Made by a program: the position numbers and the translations under genes
In this document: positions 52,474 through 59,795 of the stretch, in pieces
How positions within the stretch are numbered: the stretch's first letter is position 1
Layout of the letters: every line of letters begins with the position of its first letter
Source of the DNA: an uncultured bacterium
Lineage (GTDB): Bacteria; Edwardsbacteria; AC1; EtOH8
Assembly: GCA_937863685.1 (NCBI GenBank)
Contig: CALMGM010000008.1
Location: 186,001 to 250,000 of the forward strand
Direction of reading: 5' to 3'
DNA: 64,000 nucleotides
The notes under the pieces: model-generated
What the model was told of the DNA's origin: nothing
The model's database searches: none
Seen by the model: the letters and a program-made list of their open reading frames with translations, nothing else

Positions 52474-53718
52474 TCACTCGTATCTCAGCGCCTCTATCGG
52501 GTCCAGGTCCGCCGCCTTCCGGGCGGGATACCACCCGAAGAATATCCCCACCGCGGCCGAGAAGCCGAAGCCCAGCAGCACCGACCACCAGGTGACGGTG
52601 GACGGCAGCTTGATGGCAAATGATATCGCCGCCGCCAGAATGAAGCCCAGTATCATACCGCACACACCCCCGACGGAGGACACCGCCACCGCCTCCACCA
52701 GGAACTGCCGCATGATGTCCCCCTTGCGGGCCCCGATGGCCTTGCGGATCCCGATCTCCCGGGTGCGCTCGGACACCGAGACCATCATGATGTTCATGAT
52801 GCCGATGCCGCCCACCAACAGCGACAGGAAGGTCACCCCTATCATCAGCCCGAAGATCCCGGCGGTGATGCTGCGGTATACCGCCATCAGCTGATCGGCG
52901 GAATTTATGCTGAAATCATCCGGCTGGGAGGGCGGAACCCGGCGCCTGCGGCGCAGCAGCTCGGTGATCTCGTCCCGGGCCGATGCGACATGTCCAATAT
53001 CTATCGGCTGGACCACCACCTGAACTGAAGTACCGAACCCGCCGTGTTCCCGGACCTGGCCGGAGATGCATTTCATGTAGGCGGTGATGGGAACGACCAC
53101 ATAGCTGTCCTTGTCGTTGCCCAGGAATACACCCTGCTTCTCCAGCAGCGCGATCACCTCGAACCTCTTGCCCTCGATGATGATCTCTTTGCCCACCGGG
53201 TCCTGGCCCAGGGCCAGCTTCTCGGCTATGGTGGGACCGATCAGGCAGACCTGTCTTTTGTGATCCACGTCGAAATAGCTCATGGGGCGGCCCAGGGCGA
53301 TCTCGTAATCGCCGATATACTGATCGTCGGGCGTGGTGCCGTTGACATGGATGCCGATGGCTTCTTCGCTGCGATATCTTACTGTGGTCATCATGTGCAG
53401 ATTGGGGGCCACCCGGCGCACCGAGGGGCAGTTGTCGCGGATGGCGTAGGCATCGGTCAAGGTGAGGTTTTTCCGCTTTTGGATCTTCAGTTGTTCGGCT
53501 ACATCCTGGGGGCCCCAGGAGCTTTTTTGGACGTAAAGGGTGGTGCTGCCGATGGAATCCAGTTCCCTGGTGACCATCCGGTTCAATCCATCTATCATGG
53601 ACATCATCACGATCACCGCCAGCACCCCTATCAGTATACCCAGGGTGGTCAAACCTGACCTCAGCTTGTGGGACCTGATGGCTTCAAACGCCAGCTTGAT
53701 CGATTCCCAGTACCGCAC
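52474..53718 (-). CDS. MacB/FtsX-like ABC transporter permease (second of two)
   Basis: About 414 residues if started at the GTG at 53718 (VRYWESIKLAFEAIRSHKLRSGL), which has a GGGAG site 6 nt upstream and lines up with the paralogue's start MNIWESVRLAFDAI. The ATG at 53763 lies within a hairpin and is unlikely. One N-terminal membrane helix (TTLGILIGVLAVIVMM), a large periplasmic MacB_PCD domain, then three C-terminal helices with an FtsX domain (LMIGVTFLSLLVGGIGIMNIM; in part) and the ending DPIEALRYE. Works with the ATPase at 55022. Confidence 0.9.
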   Translation of the reverse strand: MRYWESIKLAFEAIRSHKLRSGLTTLGILIGVLAVIVMMSMIDGLNRMVTRELDSIGSTTLYVQKSSWGPQDVAEQLKIQKRKNLTLTDAYAIRDNCPSVRRVAPNLHMMTTVRYRSEEAIGIHVNGTTPDDQYIGDYEIALGRPMSYFDVDHKRQVCLIGPTIAEKLALGQDPVGKEIIIEGKRFEVIALLEKQGVFLGNDKDSYVVVPITAYMKCISGQVREHGGFGTSVQVVVQPIDIGHVASARDEITELLRRRRRVPPSQPDDFSINSADQLMAVYRSITAGIFGLMIGVTFLSLLVGGIGIMNIMMVSVSERTREIGIRKAIGARKGDIMRQFLVEAVAVSSVGGVCGMILGFILAAAISFAIKLPSTVTWWSVLLGFGFSAAVGIFFGWYPARKAADLDPIEALRYE

Positions 53719-53732
53719 AGCGTTCTCCCAAA

Positions 53733-53764
53733 GATGAAGGATGCCCTGAAGGGCATCCTTCATC
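53733..53764. other. Perfect 15 bp inverted repeat between the permease genes
   Basis: Arms GATGAAGGATGCCCT (53733-53747) and its exact complement (53750-53764) around a GA centre. In the transcript this is a very stable hairpin immediately upstream of the second permease's ribosome site, without a U-tract. It could limit read-through, protect upstream mRNA or modulate translation. Confidence 0.7.
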
Positions 53765-53778
53765 GTCTTTATGAAATA

Positions 53779-55017
53779 TTATTCGTACCTCAGGGCCTCT
53801 ATCGGGTCCAGCTCGGCGGCCCGCTGGGCCGGGTACCATCCGAAGAAGATACCCACCGCAGCCGAGAAACCGAATCCCAGCAGCACCGACCACCAGCTGA
53901 CCGAGGCCGGCAGCTTGATGACCAGCGACACCAGCCCGGCCAGGATGAATCCCAGCACCATCCCGGTGATGCCCCCCACCAGGGATAGGGTCACCGCCTC
54001 GATGATGAACTGCTGCAGGATGTCCTTCTTGCGGGCCCCGATGGCCTTGCGGATGCCGATCTCCTTGATCCGCTCGTTGACCGACACCAGCATGATGTTC
54101 ATGATGCCGATGCCGCCCACCAGCAGGGACAGCAGGGTAACGCCTATCATCAGGCCGAACACCCCGGCGGTGATCTTCTTGAAGATGCCCATTATCTGAT
54201 CGGCGGTGACGATGCCGAAATCGTCCGGTTTGGAGGGCGGCACCTTGCGCCGGCGCCGCAGCAGCTCGGTGACCTCGTCCTTGGCCTGTTCCACGTGGGC
54301 CATGTCCAGCGGCTGGACGGCGATGGTCACCGAACCGCCCCTCCCCCGGTTGCGGATCTGTCCGGAAAAGATCTTCTGATAGGTGGAAATGGGGATGATC
54401 AGCATGTTGTCCTGATCGTTTCCCAAAAATGATCCCTTTTTGCCCAACAGGGCTATCACCTCGAATCTATTGCCGCTGATGGTTATTTCTTTTCCCAGAG
54501 GATCCTGTTGTCCGAACAATTTTTCAACCACAGTTGAACCCAGCATGGCCACCTGCCGGCTGTGGGTCATATCGACATTGGACATGGCCCGTCCGTCTAT
54601 GATCTCGTAGTCGGCGATGAACTGGAATTCCGGGGTGGTTCCATTGACTTCGGTTCCCAGCACCTCCTGCTTGCCATATTTGACGTTGGCCATAATGTCC
54701 AGCATCGGGGCCACCCGCAGCACCGATGGGCAGTTGTCCCGCACCGCGTAGGCATCTTCAATGGTCAGGTTCTTGCGGCCCCTGGTATTCAACCAGTCGT
54801 CATGGCTCATAACCAGGCCCTGTTTTTGGACATAGAGCGTGGTGGTGCCCAGGGACGACAGCTGCTTGGCTATCATCTTGTTGAATCCGTCTATCAGTGC
54901 CAGCATCCCGATCACCGTCAGTACCCCGATCAGTATCCCCAGGGTGGTCAGCCCGGAGCGGAGTTTGTGAGCCCAGATGGCGTCAAAGGCCAGCCGGACC
55001 GATTCCCAAATATTCAT
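53779..55017 (-). CDS. MacB/FtsX-like ABC transporter permease (first of two)
   Basis: About 412 residues from the ATG at 55017 (ribosome site AGGATAAGG; the frame to 55089 overlaps the ATPase). Same plan as its neighbour: N-terminal helix (TTLGILIGVLTVIGMLALI), MacB periplasmic domain, three C-terminal helices and the end DPIEALRYE. The two share long near-identical stretches (RRRRKVPPSKPDDF versus RRRRRVPPSQPDDF), showing tandem duplication; they may form a heterodimer. Confidence 0.92.
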   Translation of the reverse strand: MNIWESVRLAFDAIWAHKLRSGLTTLGILIGVLTVIGMLALIDGFNKMIAKQLSSLGTTTLYVQKQGLVMSHDDWLNTRGRKNLTIEDAYAVRDNCPSVLRVAPMLDIMANVKYGKQEVLGTEVNGTTPEFQFIADYEIIDGRAMSNVDMTHSRQVAMLGSTVVEKLFGQQDPLGKEITISGNRFEVIALLGKKGSFLGNDQDNMLIIPISTYQKIFSGQIRNRGRGGSVTIAVQPLDMAHVEQAKDEVTELLRRRRKVPPSKPDDFGIVTADQIMGIFKKITAGVFGLMIGVTLLSLLVGGIGIMNIMLVSVNERIKEIGIRKAIGARKKDILQQFIIEAVTLSLVGGITGMVLGFILAGLVSLVIKLPASVSWWSVLLGFGFSAAVGIFFGWYPAQRAAELDPIEALRYE

Positions 55018-55021
55018 GGCC

Positions 55022-55705
55022 TTATCCTTTCCTAACCATTTGATCGGAGACGATCTCTCCGTCCAGTATCCGGACCGCCCGGCGGGCATGCTCCCCCACC
55101 TTCTGGTCGTGGGTCACCAGGATCACCGTCTTGCCCTCCTGGTGCAGCCGGTCGAACAAGGCCATGATCTCGACCCCGGTCTTGCTGTCCAGATTCCCGG
55201 TGGGCTCGTCTGCCAGCAATATCGAAGGATTGTTGACCAGGGCCCGGGCGATGGAGACCCGCTGCCGCTCGCCGCCCGACATTTCGGTGGGCTTGTGGTG
55301 TATGCGGTGGGCCAGGCCCACCGACTCCAGCGAGGCTATGGCCTTGTCCCGCCTGATCCCGGAATCGACCCCGGCGTACTGCATGGGCAATTCCACGTTA
55401 TGCAGGGCCGAGGAACGGGGCAGCAGGTTGAAGGTCTGGAAAACGAATCCTATCTTCTTGTTGCGCACCGCAGCCAGCTGATCATCGTCCATTTCGGAGA
55501 CCAGCAGGCCGTCCAGATGGTAATTGCCGGTGGTGGGGGTATCCAGGCAGCCCACTAAGTTCATCAGAGTGGACTTGCCGGAGCCCGATGGTCCCATGAT
55601 GGATACATACTCCCCGGCCTCAATGTTGAGCGACACCCCCTTCAGGGCATCCACTGTTACGCCGTCCATTTTATAGGTTTTGGACAGGTTCACCATTTTA
55701 ATCAT
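55022..55705 (-). CDS. ABC transporter ATPase, MacB/LolD type
   Basis: 227 residues. Walker [11 protein letters not shown]-loop [11 protein letters not shown], signature [15 protein letters not shown], Walker [10 protein letters not shown] and H-loop VTHD are intact. The [13 protein letters not shown] and [10 protein letters not shown] segments place it in the LolD/MacB subfamily. It powers the two permeases for export of a drug, peptide or lipid through the MacA-like adaptor and TolC. GTAGG ribosome site before the ATG at 55705. Confidence 0.95.
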   Translation of the reverse strand: MIKMVNLSKTYKMDGVTVDALKGVSLNIEAGEYVSIMGPSGSGKSTLMNLVGCLDTPTTGNYHLDGLLVSEMDDDQLAAVRNKKIGFVFQTFNLLPRSSALHNVELPMQYAGVDSGIRRDKAIASLESVGLAHRIHHKPTEMSGGERQRVSIARALVNNPSILLADEPTGNLDSKTGVEIMALFDRLHQEGKTVILVTHDQKVGEHARRAVRILDGEIVSDQMVRKG

Positions 55706-55711
55706 AATGAC

Positions 55712-56974
55712 CTACTTTCCCCGATTGCCCTGTTTGCCGGCAGCCTGATCTTTGGTCACTTTCACCTTGTCGTTGTGCTTTAAATTTCTCAGCACGCTGA
55801 ACGGCCCCTTGATCACTTCCTGGCCGTCCGAAAGCCCGGAAAGCACTTCGATGTTATCCTGATCGGAGACCCCGGTCTCTACCGGCATGATCACTGCCTT
55901 GCCCTTCTCCACGATATAGACCACCTCCTGCTCTTTCTCCTTGACCTTTTTGCCGTCAGTGGGATTTTCTCCGGCCAGGGCCCCGCCTTTGTCCTTGCCT
56001 TTCTTGCGCTCGGCAGCCTTGCGTTCGGAGTCGACCTTGCGCATCACCACCGACTGGATGGGGATCAGCAGGATGTCCTTCTTGTTGGAGGTGGTGATAT
56101 CCACATTGGCCGACATCCCGGACTTCAGGTCCTCCGATTTGTCGATGAATCTTACCTTCACCGTATAGTTGACTGAAGCATTGCTGGAACTTGAAGTGGT
56201 CGAAGAAATGGCGGCGTTCCCCACTTCGGAGACCTCTCCCTTGAACGTTTTGCCTATGATTGCGTCCACCTCGATCTCGGCCGGCTGTCCTACCTTAATA
56301 TCTTTGACATCGCTTTCATCCACCTGGGATTCCACCTCCATCTGCGACATGTCGGCCACGGTCATGATCACCGAACCGGCATTGTTCATGGTTCCGGTGA
56401 CCACCACCTCGCCCACCTCCACGTTAAGCTGAACCACCGTGCCGTTGATCGGCGAAGTAATGGTGGTCTTGGCATATGTATCCTGGGCCTGCTCCAGCGA
56501 GGCCTCGGCCTGAGTCAAACGAGCCCGGTCCAGGTTGTATTGTGTAGTAGTGGCCTCATGTTCCTCCTGGGATATCAGCCCGGCGGCAAACAACTCCTGC
56601 TTCCGTTTGTAGATCAGCTCAGTCTGGGCCAGGTTGGCCTGGGCCAGTTCCAGGCTGGCGCGTGCCTGCTTGACCTGAGCGGCGTAGTTGGTGGGATCTA
56701 TCTGCACCAGAATCTGGCCTTTTTTAACCAGATCCCCCTCCTTCACCGGAAGCCGGCTGACCTTGCCCATCACATAGGCGGATATCTGGACCTCGGTCTC
56801 GGCCTTGACGTTACCGGGGGCCGAGACGATGGACACTATCTCGCCTTTTTTCACCTTGGCGGATTGAATGGCCAGTTTCTTGGTGCCCTTTACGATATTG
56901 GAAACCACCAGGATTATCACCAACAGCAACGCCGCGGTTATTATCCATAATTTTTTGCTTTTAAAGTTTATCAT
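55712..56974 (-). CDS. MacA-like periplasmic adaptor (HlyD family)
   Basis: About 420 residues from the ATG at 56974 with GGAGA upstream. One N-terminal membrane helix (KLWIITAALLLVIILVVSNIV), lipoyl and hairpin region (VKEGDLVKKGQILVQIDPTNYAAQVKQAR in pieces), a second lipoyl half with SPINGTVVQLNVEVGEVV, beta-barrel and membrane-proximal domains, plus a Lys-rich insert (about 345-380). Joins the inner-membrane transporter to TolC. Frame extension upstream of 56974 reads an AT-rich repeat and is rejected. Confidence 0.92.
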   Translation of the reverse strand: MINFKSKKLWIITAALLLVIILVVSNIVKGTKKLAIQSAKVKKGEIVSIVSAPGNVKAETEVQISAYVMGKVSRLPVKEGDLVKKGQILVQIDPTNYAAQVKQARASLELAQANLAQTELIYKRKQELFAAGLISQEEHEATTTQYNLDRARLTQAEASLEQAQDTYAKTTITSPINGTVVQLNVEVGEVVVTGTMNNAGSVIMTVADMSQMEVESQVDESDVKDIKVGQPAEIEVDAIIGKTFKGEVSEVGNAAISSTTSSSSNASVNYTVKVRFIDKSEDLKSGMSANVDITTSNKKDILLIPIQSVVMRKVDSERKAAERKKGKDKGGALAGENPTDGKKVKEKEQEVVYIVEKGKAVIMPVETGVSDQDNIEVLSGLSDGQEVIKGPFSVLRNLKHNDKVKVTKDQAAGKQGNRGK

Positions 56975-56988
56975 CGGGCTTTCTCCAT

Positions 56989-57031
56989 TCTCGTGTTCTA
57001 ATTTTCGATTATCGATTCCCAATTTTTGATC
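56989..57031. repeat. AT-rich repeat-like gap between TolC and adaptor genes
   Basis: Tandem variants of a TCGATT/TTTTCGATT word in the 67 bp gap. The minus frame through it reads IDNRKLEHENGE, a peptide pattern commonly produced by such repeats, which explains the false N-terminal extension of the adaptor ORF. Confidence 0.45.
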
Positions 57032-57041
57032 GTAAAATAAA

Positions 57042-58343
57042 TCACCACTTACCCAAGGCTTTGGCTGTTCTGGCATCCGCCAGGTAATATTCGCATAGCG
57101 CACTGGTGGCCTGCTGTTGGGCTTGATTATAGGTAAGCTGGCTGGTCAACAGATCCAGTACCGAGGCCGAACCCAATTTATATTTTTCGTTGGTCAAACG
57201 GTAATCCTCCCCGGCCTGCTGCAGCAGATCCCCCACCAATGCTACAGCCTCCCTGGCGGTCTTAAGGCCGATCTGTGCCTGTTTAAGTTCGGAATAGACC
57301 GATTGCCGGGCTGATATCATGTCGGCCTCGGCCGCTCTGGCCTGAGCCCTGGCCTGCCTGATCCTGGCCATCGATGCCGTGCCGTCAAAAATATTCCAGT
57401 TAAGAGCTAGGCTGGCATTCCAGGAATCATGGGCGTTCCAGCTGTCGTTGTTGGTAAATTGCATACTGTCGGAATATCCATAGCTATAGGAAAAAGACAG
57501 ATAGGGAAACTTGCTTAAGTATGCTGACCAGGCGGATGATTTCTTGGCCTGGTAGTTTTTTTGGGCCGACAGATAGCCGGGATTGCTTTCGATGGTCTTG
57601 TCATCCAGCGATTCTATGGTGTATGTCTGCTTGGTAGTGTCCGGAAAGGCCAGGTCAGAACCTACTTTCACCTCTCCGGCCAGACCCAGGATATTGGCCA
57701 GGGTCTGTCGTCCGGTCAACTGGGCGCTCTGGGCGTTCAGCAGGTCTATTTTGCTCTGCATCAGGCGCACCTGTATCTTCAACATATCAGCCTGGCTGAT
57801 GGAGCCCAGCTGGTACATCAGTTTGGCCTGCTTGGACTGTTCCTCGCTTTGTTTGACCGAAGCCTCGGCCACTTCCATGGCCTTCTGGAGTTTTACCAGG
57901 CTATAGTATGCCGTTTTGACATTGTAAACCAGCGAAGCCACCGATTGCAGGTAGCCCGATTTGGCCGCCTGCCGCGATTTGTATGATCCCAAAATGTCCG
58001 CCCACTGGGAAAGATTAACCACGCTCTGGCTGGCGGACAATGATGTCCGGTAGCTTTCGTTTTTTCCGCCCTCGATGGCATTGTAATATGCATCATAAGT
58101 TGTCGCCGGACCGCTTTGCCCGTAGCTGGATGAAGCGCTGATGTGCGGCAGGATGCCCGATACTGACGTCTGGAGACCGGCGCCGGCAATGGTCAGATTG
58201 CTTTGGGCCCGCACCAGGTCCGGGCTCTGTTTAAGGGCCATTCCCACGCATTGTTCGACGGTCAATAGCTGGTCGGCCGGTTGGGCGTTTGTAATAGATG
58301 CCGGCAACCAGAAAAGAATAAATAAGAGGAACAGGTTTTTCAT
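57042..58343 (-). CDS. TolC family outer membrane efflux protein
   Basis: 433 residues. Signal peptide (LFLLFILFWLPASITNA), then two OEP repeats: LTVEQCVGMALKQSPDLVRAQSNL at the start of the first and NPGYLSAQKNYQAKKSSAWSAYLSKFPYLSF in the second (quoted in part), each with long coiled helices and two porin strands. It forms a trimeric outer-membrane channel for the adaptor/ABC system encoded after it. AAAGG ribosome site. Confidence 0.92.
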   Translation of the reverse strand: MKNLFLLFILFWLPASITNAQPADQLLTVEQCVGMALKQSPDLVRAQSNLTIAGAGLQTSVSGILPHISASSSYGQSGPATTYDAYYNAIEGGKNESYRTSLSASQSVVNLSQWADILGSYKSRQAAKSGYLQSVASLVYNVKTAYYSLVKLQKAMEVAEASVKQSEEQSKQAKLMYQLGSISQADMLKIQVRLMQSKIDLLNAQSAQLTGRQTLANILGLAGEVKVGSDLAFPDTTKQTYTIESLDDKTIESNPGYLSAQKNYQAKKSSAWSAYLSKFPYLSFSYSYGYSDSMQFTNNDSWNAHDSWNASLALNWNIFDGTASMARIRQARAQARAAEADMISARQSVYSELKQAQIGLKTAREAVALVGDLLQQAGEDYRLTNEKYKLGSASVLDLLTSQLTYNQAQQQATSALCEYYLADARTAKALGKW

Positions 58344-58412
58344 AAATCTGCCTTTGATCTGTTTTGGTTTGATTATTGCTGAAAACTACGTTCTTAAGGG
58401 AAATAAAGTTTC

Positions 58413-58985
58413 TTAACTTTTGGCTATGCCGTAAAAGAAAAGGTCGGTTATGTTCTTGATGTTCTTCCCCTTGGAAATAGTCGTCTGCGAGTGGAAAGCT
58501 CCCCGGCTAGCCATGGCCATCATTCCGGCCCACAGTTTATAGTCACCACGCTTGAATTTGCCCTCCCGGGCGCCATTTTTAAGCTCATCGGCCAGCACCT
58601 GTATAACCTTTTGATTATGAGCCTTTACCTTTTTAACTCTTTTCATTATCTCTTTGCTCTCGATCTCGTGCACCAAATTCATCAAAGTTCTGTTTTCTAT
58701 CACGAAGTCCGCCAGGGCCTCGATCATCTTCTCCACTTTGTTTTCCGGAGGATCCTGTTTTTTCCGTACTGCCATTAGCCGGGAGTATAACTCATCCATG
58801 GCGTTTTCCAGAATGCTGAAGAACAGGTCCTCTTTATGGGAAAAATAACGATAGATGGTCCCCTTGCCGATCTTTGCCTCCCGGGCGACATCGTCCATCA
58901 AGGTCTTATGAAAGCCTTTTTTGGGAAACACTTTCCCGGCGGCCTTCAGGATAGATACCTTTTTCTTGTCGTTGCGGGTTCTCAT
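58413..58985 (-). CDS. TetR family repressor of the efflux operon
   Basis: About 190 residues from the ATG at 58985 (GGAG site 6 nt upstream; a GTG two codons earlier is possible). The N-terminal helix-turn-helix is typical: ILKAAGKVFPKKGFHKT, MDDVAREAKIGKGTIYRYFSHKEDLF. The C-terminal ligand domain is helical (TetR_C type). A perfect palindrome over its own promoter indicates autoregulation, and the transporter genes follow it in the same direction, so they are probably derepressed together when a ligand binds. Confidence 0.93.
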   Translation of the reverse strand: MRTRNDKKKVSILKAAGKVFPKKGFHKTLMDDVAREAKIGKGTIYRYFSHKEDLFFSILENAMDELYSRLMAVRKKQDPPENKVEKMIEALADFVIENRTLMNLVHEIESKEIMKRVKKVKAHNQKVIQVLADELKNGAREGKFKRGDYKLWAGMMAMASRGAFHSQTTISKGKNIKNITDLFFYGIAKS

Positions 58986-58996
58986 TGTCACTCCAA

Positions 58997-59032
58997 TTTA
59001 TAATAGAACTGACTGGTCAGTTCTATTATAAA
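58997..59032. promoter_or_regulatory. TetR operator palindrome
   Basis: Perfect 17 bp arms (58997-59013 and 59016-59032) around a TG centre, core GAACTGACTGGTCAGTTC. It covers the -10 box of the tetR promoter, so bound repressor would block RNA polymerase. Confidence 0.85.
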
Positions 59033-59053
59033 CAACAAACCTTATTTTGTCAA
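59025..59053 (-). promoter_or_regulatory. Consensus sigma70 promoter of tetR-efflux operon
   Basis: Exact TTGACA (59048-59053) and TATAAT (59025-59030) on the minus strand with a 17 bp spacer. Overlaps the operator. Confidence 0.92.
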
Positions 59054-59091
59054 GAGGCCGTACATTTATTTTCCGGAGCCGGCCAATGTTT

Positions 59092-59153
59092 AGAACGGCC
59101 TTTCGCCGTAGGCCTGTTCTGGAGGAAACAAGCTGCTCGGCTAGGGCCGTTCT
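59092..59153. repeat. Long-loop inverted repeat downstream of the exonuclease gene
   Basis: Arms AGAACGGCC (59092-59100) and GGCCGTTCT (59145-59153) separated by 44 nt. It could be a remnant element or a structured 3' region of the upstream transcript. No U-tract, so not a clear terminator. The rest of 59054-59204 shows nothing. Confidence 0.4.
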
Positions 59154-59204
59154 GTGAGTTATGAACACTCTCTTCAATATTAGACTAAATATGTTAAGAA
59201 AGGT

Positions 59205-59705
59205 TTAATTTCCCAAATTATATTCCCTTATTATTTCCGCTATCCTTGCCAGGTTCATCACATCTTCTTTATTATATGCCAGCAAAGTACTTAGCGAGGC
59301 TTGATCGCCACAATCAACATAATTTTGCCATAGATATAAGGCATCGCGGCCGTCCATATCCGGCAGGTCCCTCCTGATCCCCAGCATTTTTTCGATAGCT
59401 TTCTGCCCGCCGGTCAGGCCGTGTTTTTTGCAAAGATATCGCAGGTCGATGGAAGCGTACTTTTCCCTCAGATCCAGCCCCAGCCTTTTCTTTATGACCG
59501 GAAGATCGAAACAATGCCCATTGAAAGTGACCAATTCCCTCATTCCCCGTTCATCCCGAATGTTCGGCTTGGGCAGCTTTCTGGAGAGTCTGTGCCTGGT
59601 TATATCGCCGCCCACCAACTGCTGAAACCCTGTTTCTTCGGAAAAGAGACCTATCACAGTGATATTTCCGAAAAAGTCGGTTTCGATATCTAAAAATATA
59701 GACAT
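59205..59705 (-). CDS. RNase H-like (DEDD fold) exonuclease domain protein
   Basis: 166 residues, a lone ribonuclease H-like domain of the YprB/RNase_H_2 type. Asp6 and Glu8 (FLDIETD), LVTFNGHCFDLPVI with the third acidic residue, and YNKEDVMNLARI with the fourth give a full DEDD set. Relatives are 3'-5' exonucleases or exonuclease domains of DNA metabolism proteins. It is monocistronic as far as can be seen. Confidence 0.85.
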   Translation of the reverse strand: MSIFLDIETDFFGNITVIGLFSEETGFQQLVGGDITRHRLSRKLPKPNIRDERGMRELVTFNGHCFDLPVIKKRLGLDLREKYASIDLRYLCKKHGLTGGQKAIEKMLGIRRDLPDMDGRDALYLWQNYVDCGDQASLSTLLAYNKEDVMNLARIAEIIREYNLGN

Positions 59706-59795
59706 GCTCTTATGGCGATATCGGTTTTATTGAAATATTTGATTTGTTCCCAGACGATGAACGAGAGTTTTTACACTCCCGTCTAAAATTTAAGA

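Noticed and set aside
56975-57103. N-terminal extension of the MacA-like adaptor
   Set aside because: It would overlap the tolC gene and read an AT-rich repeat; the ATG at 56974 has a GGAGA site and is followed directly by the membrane helix.
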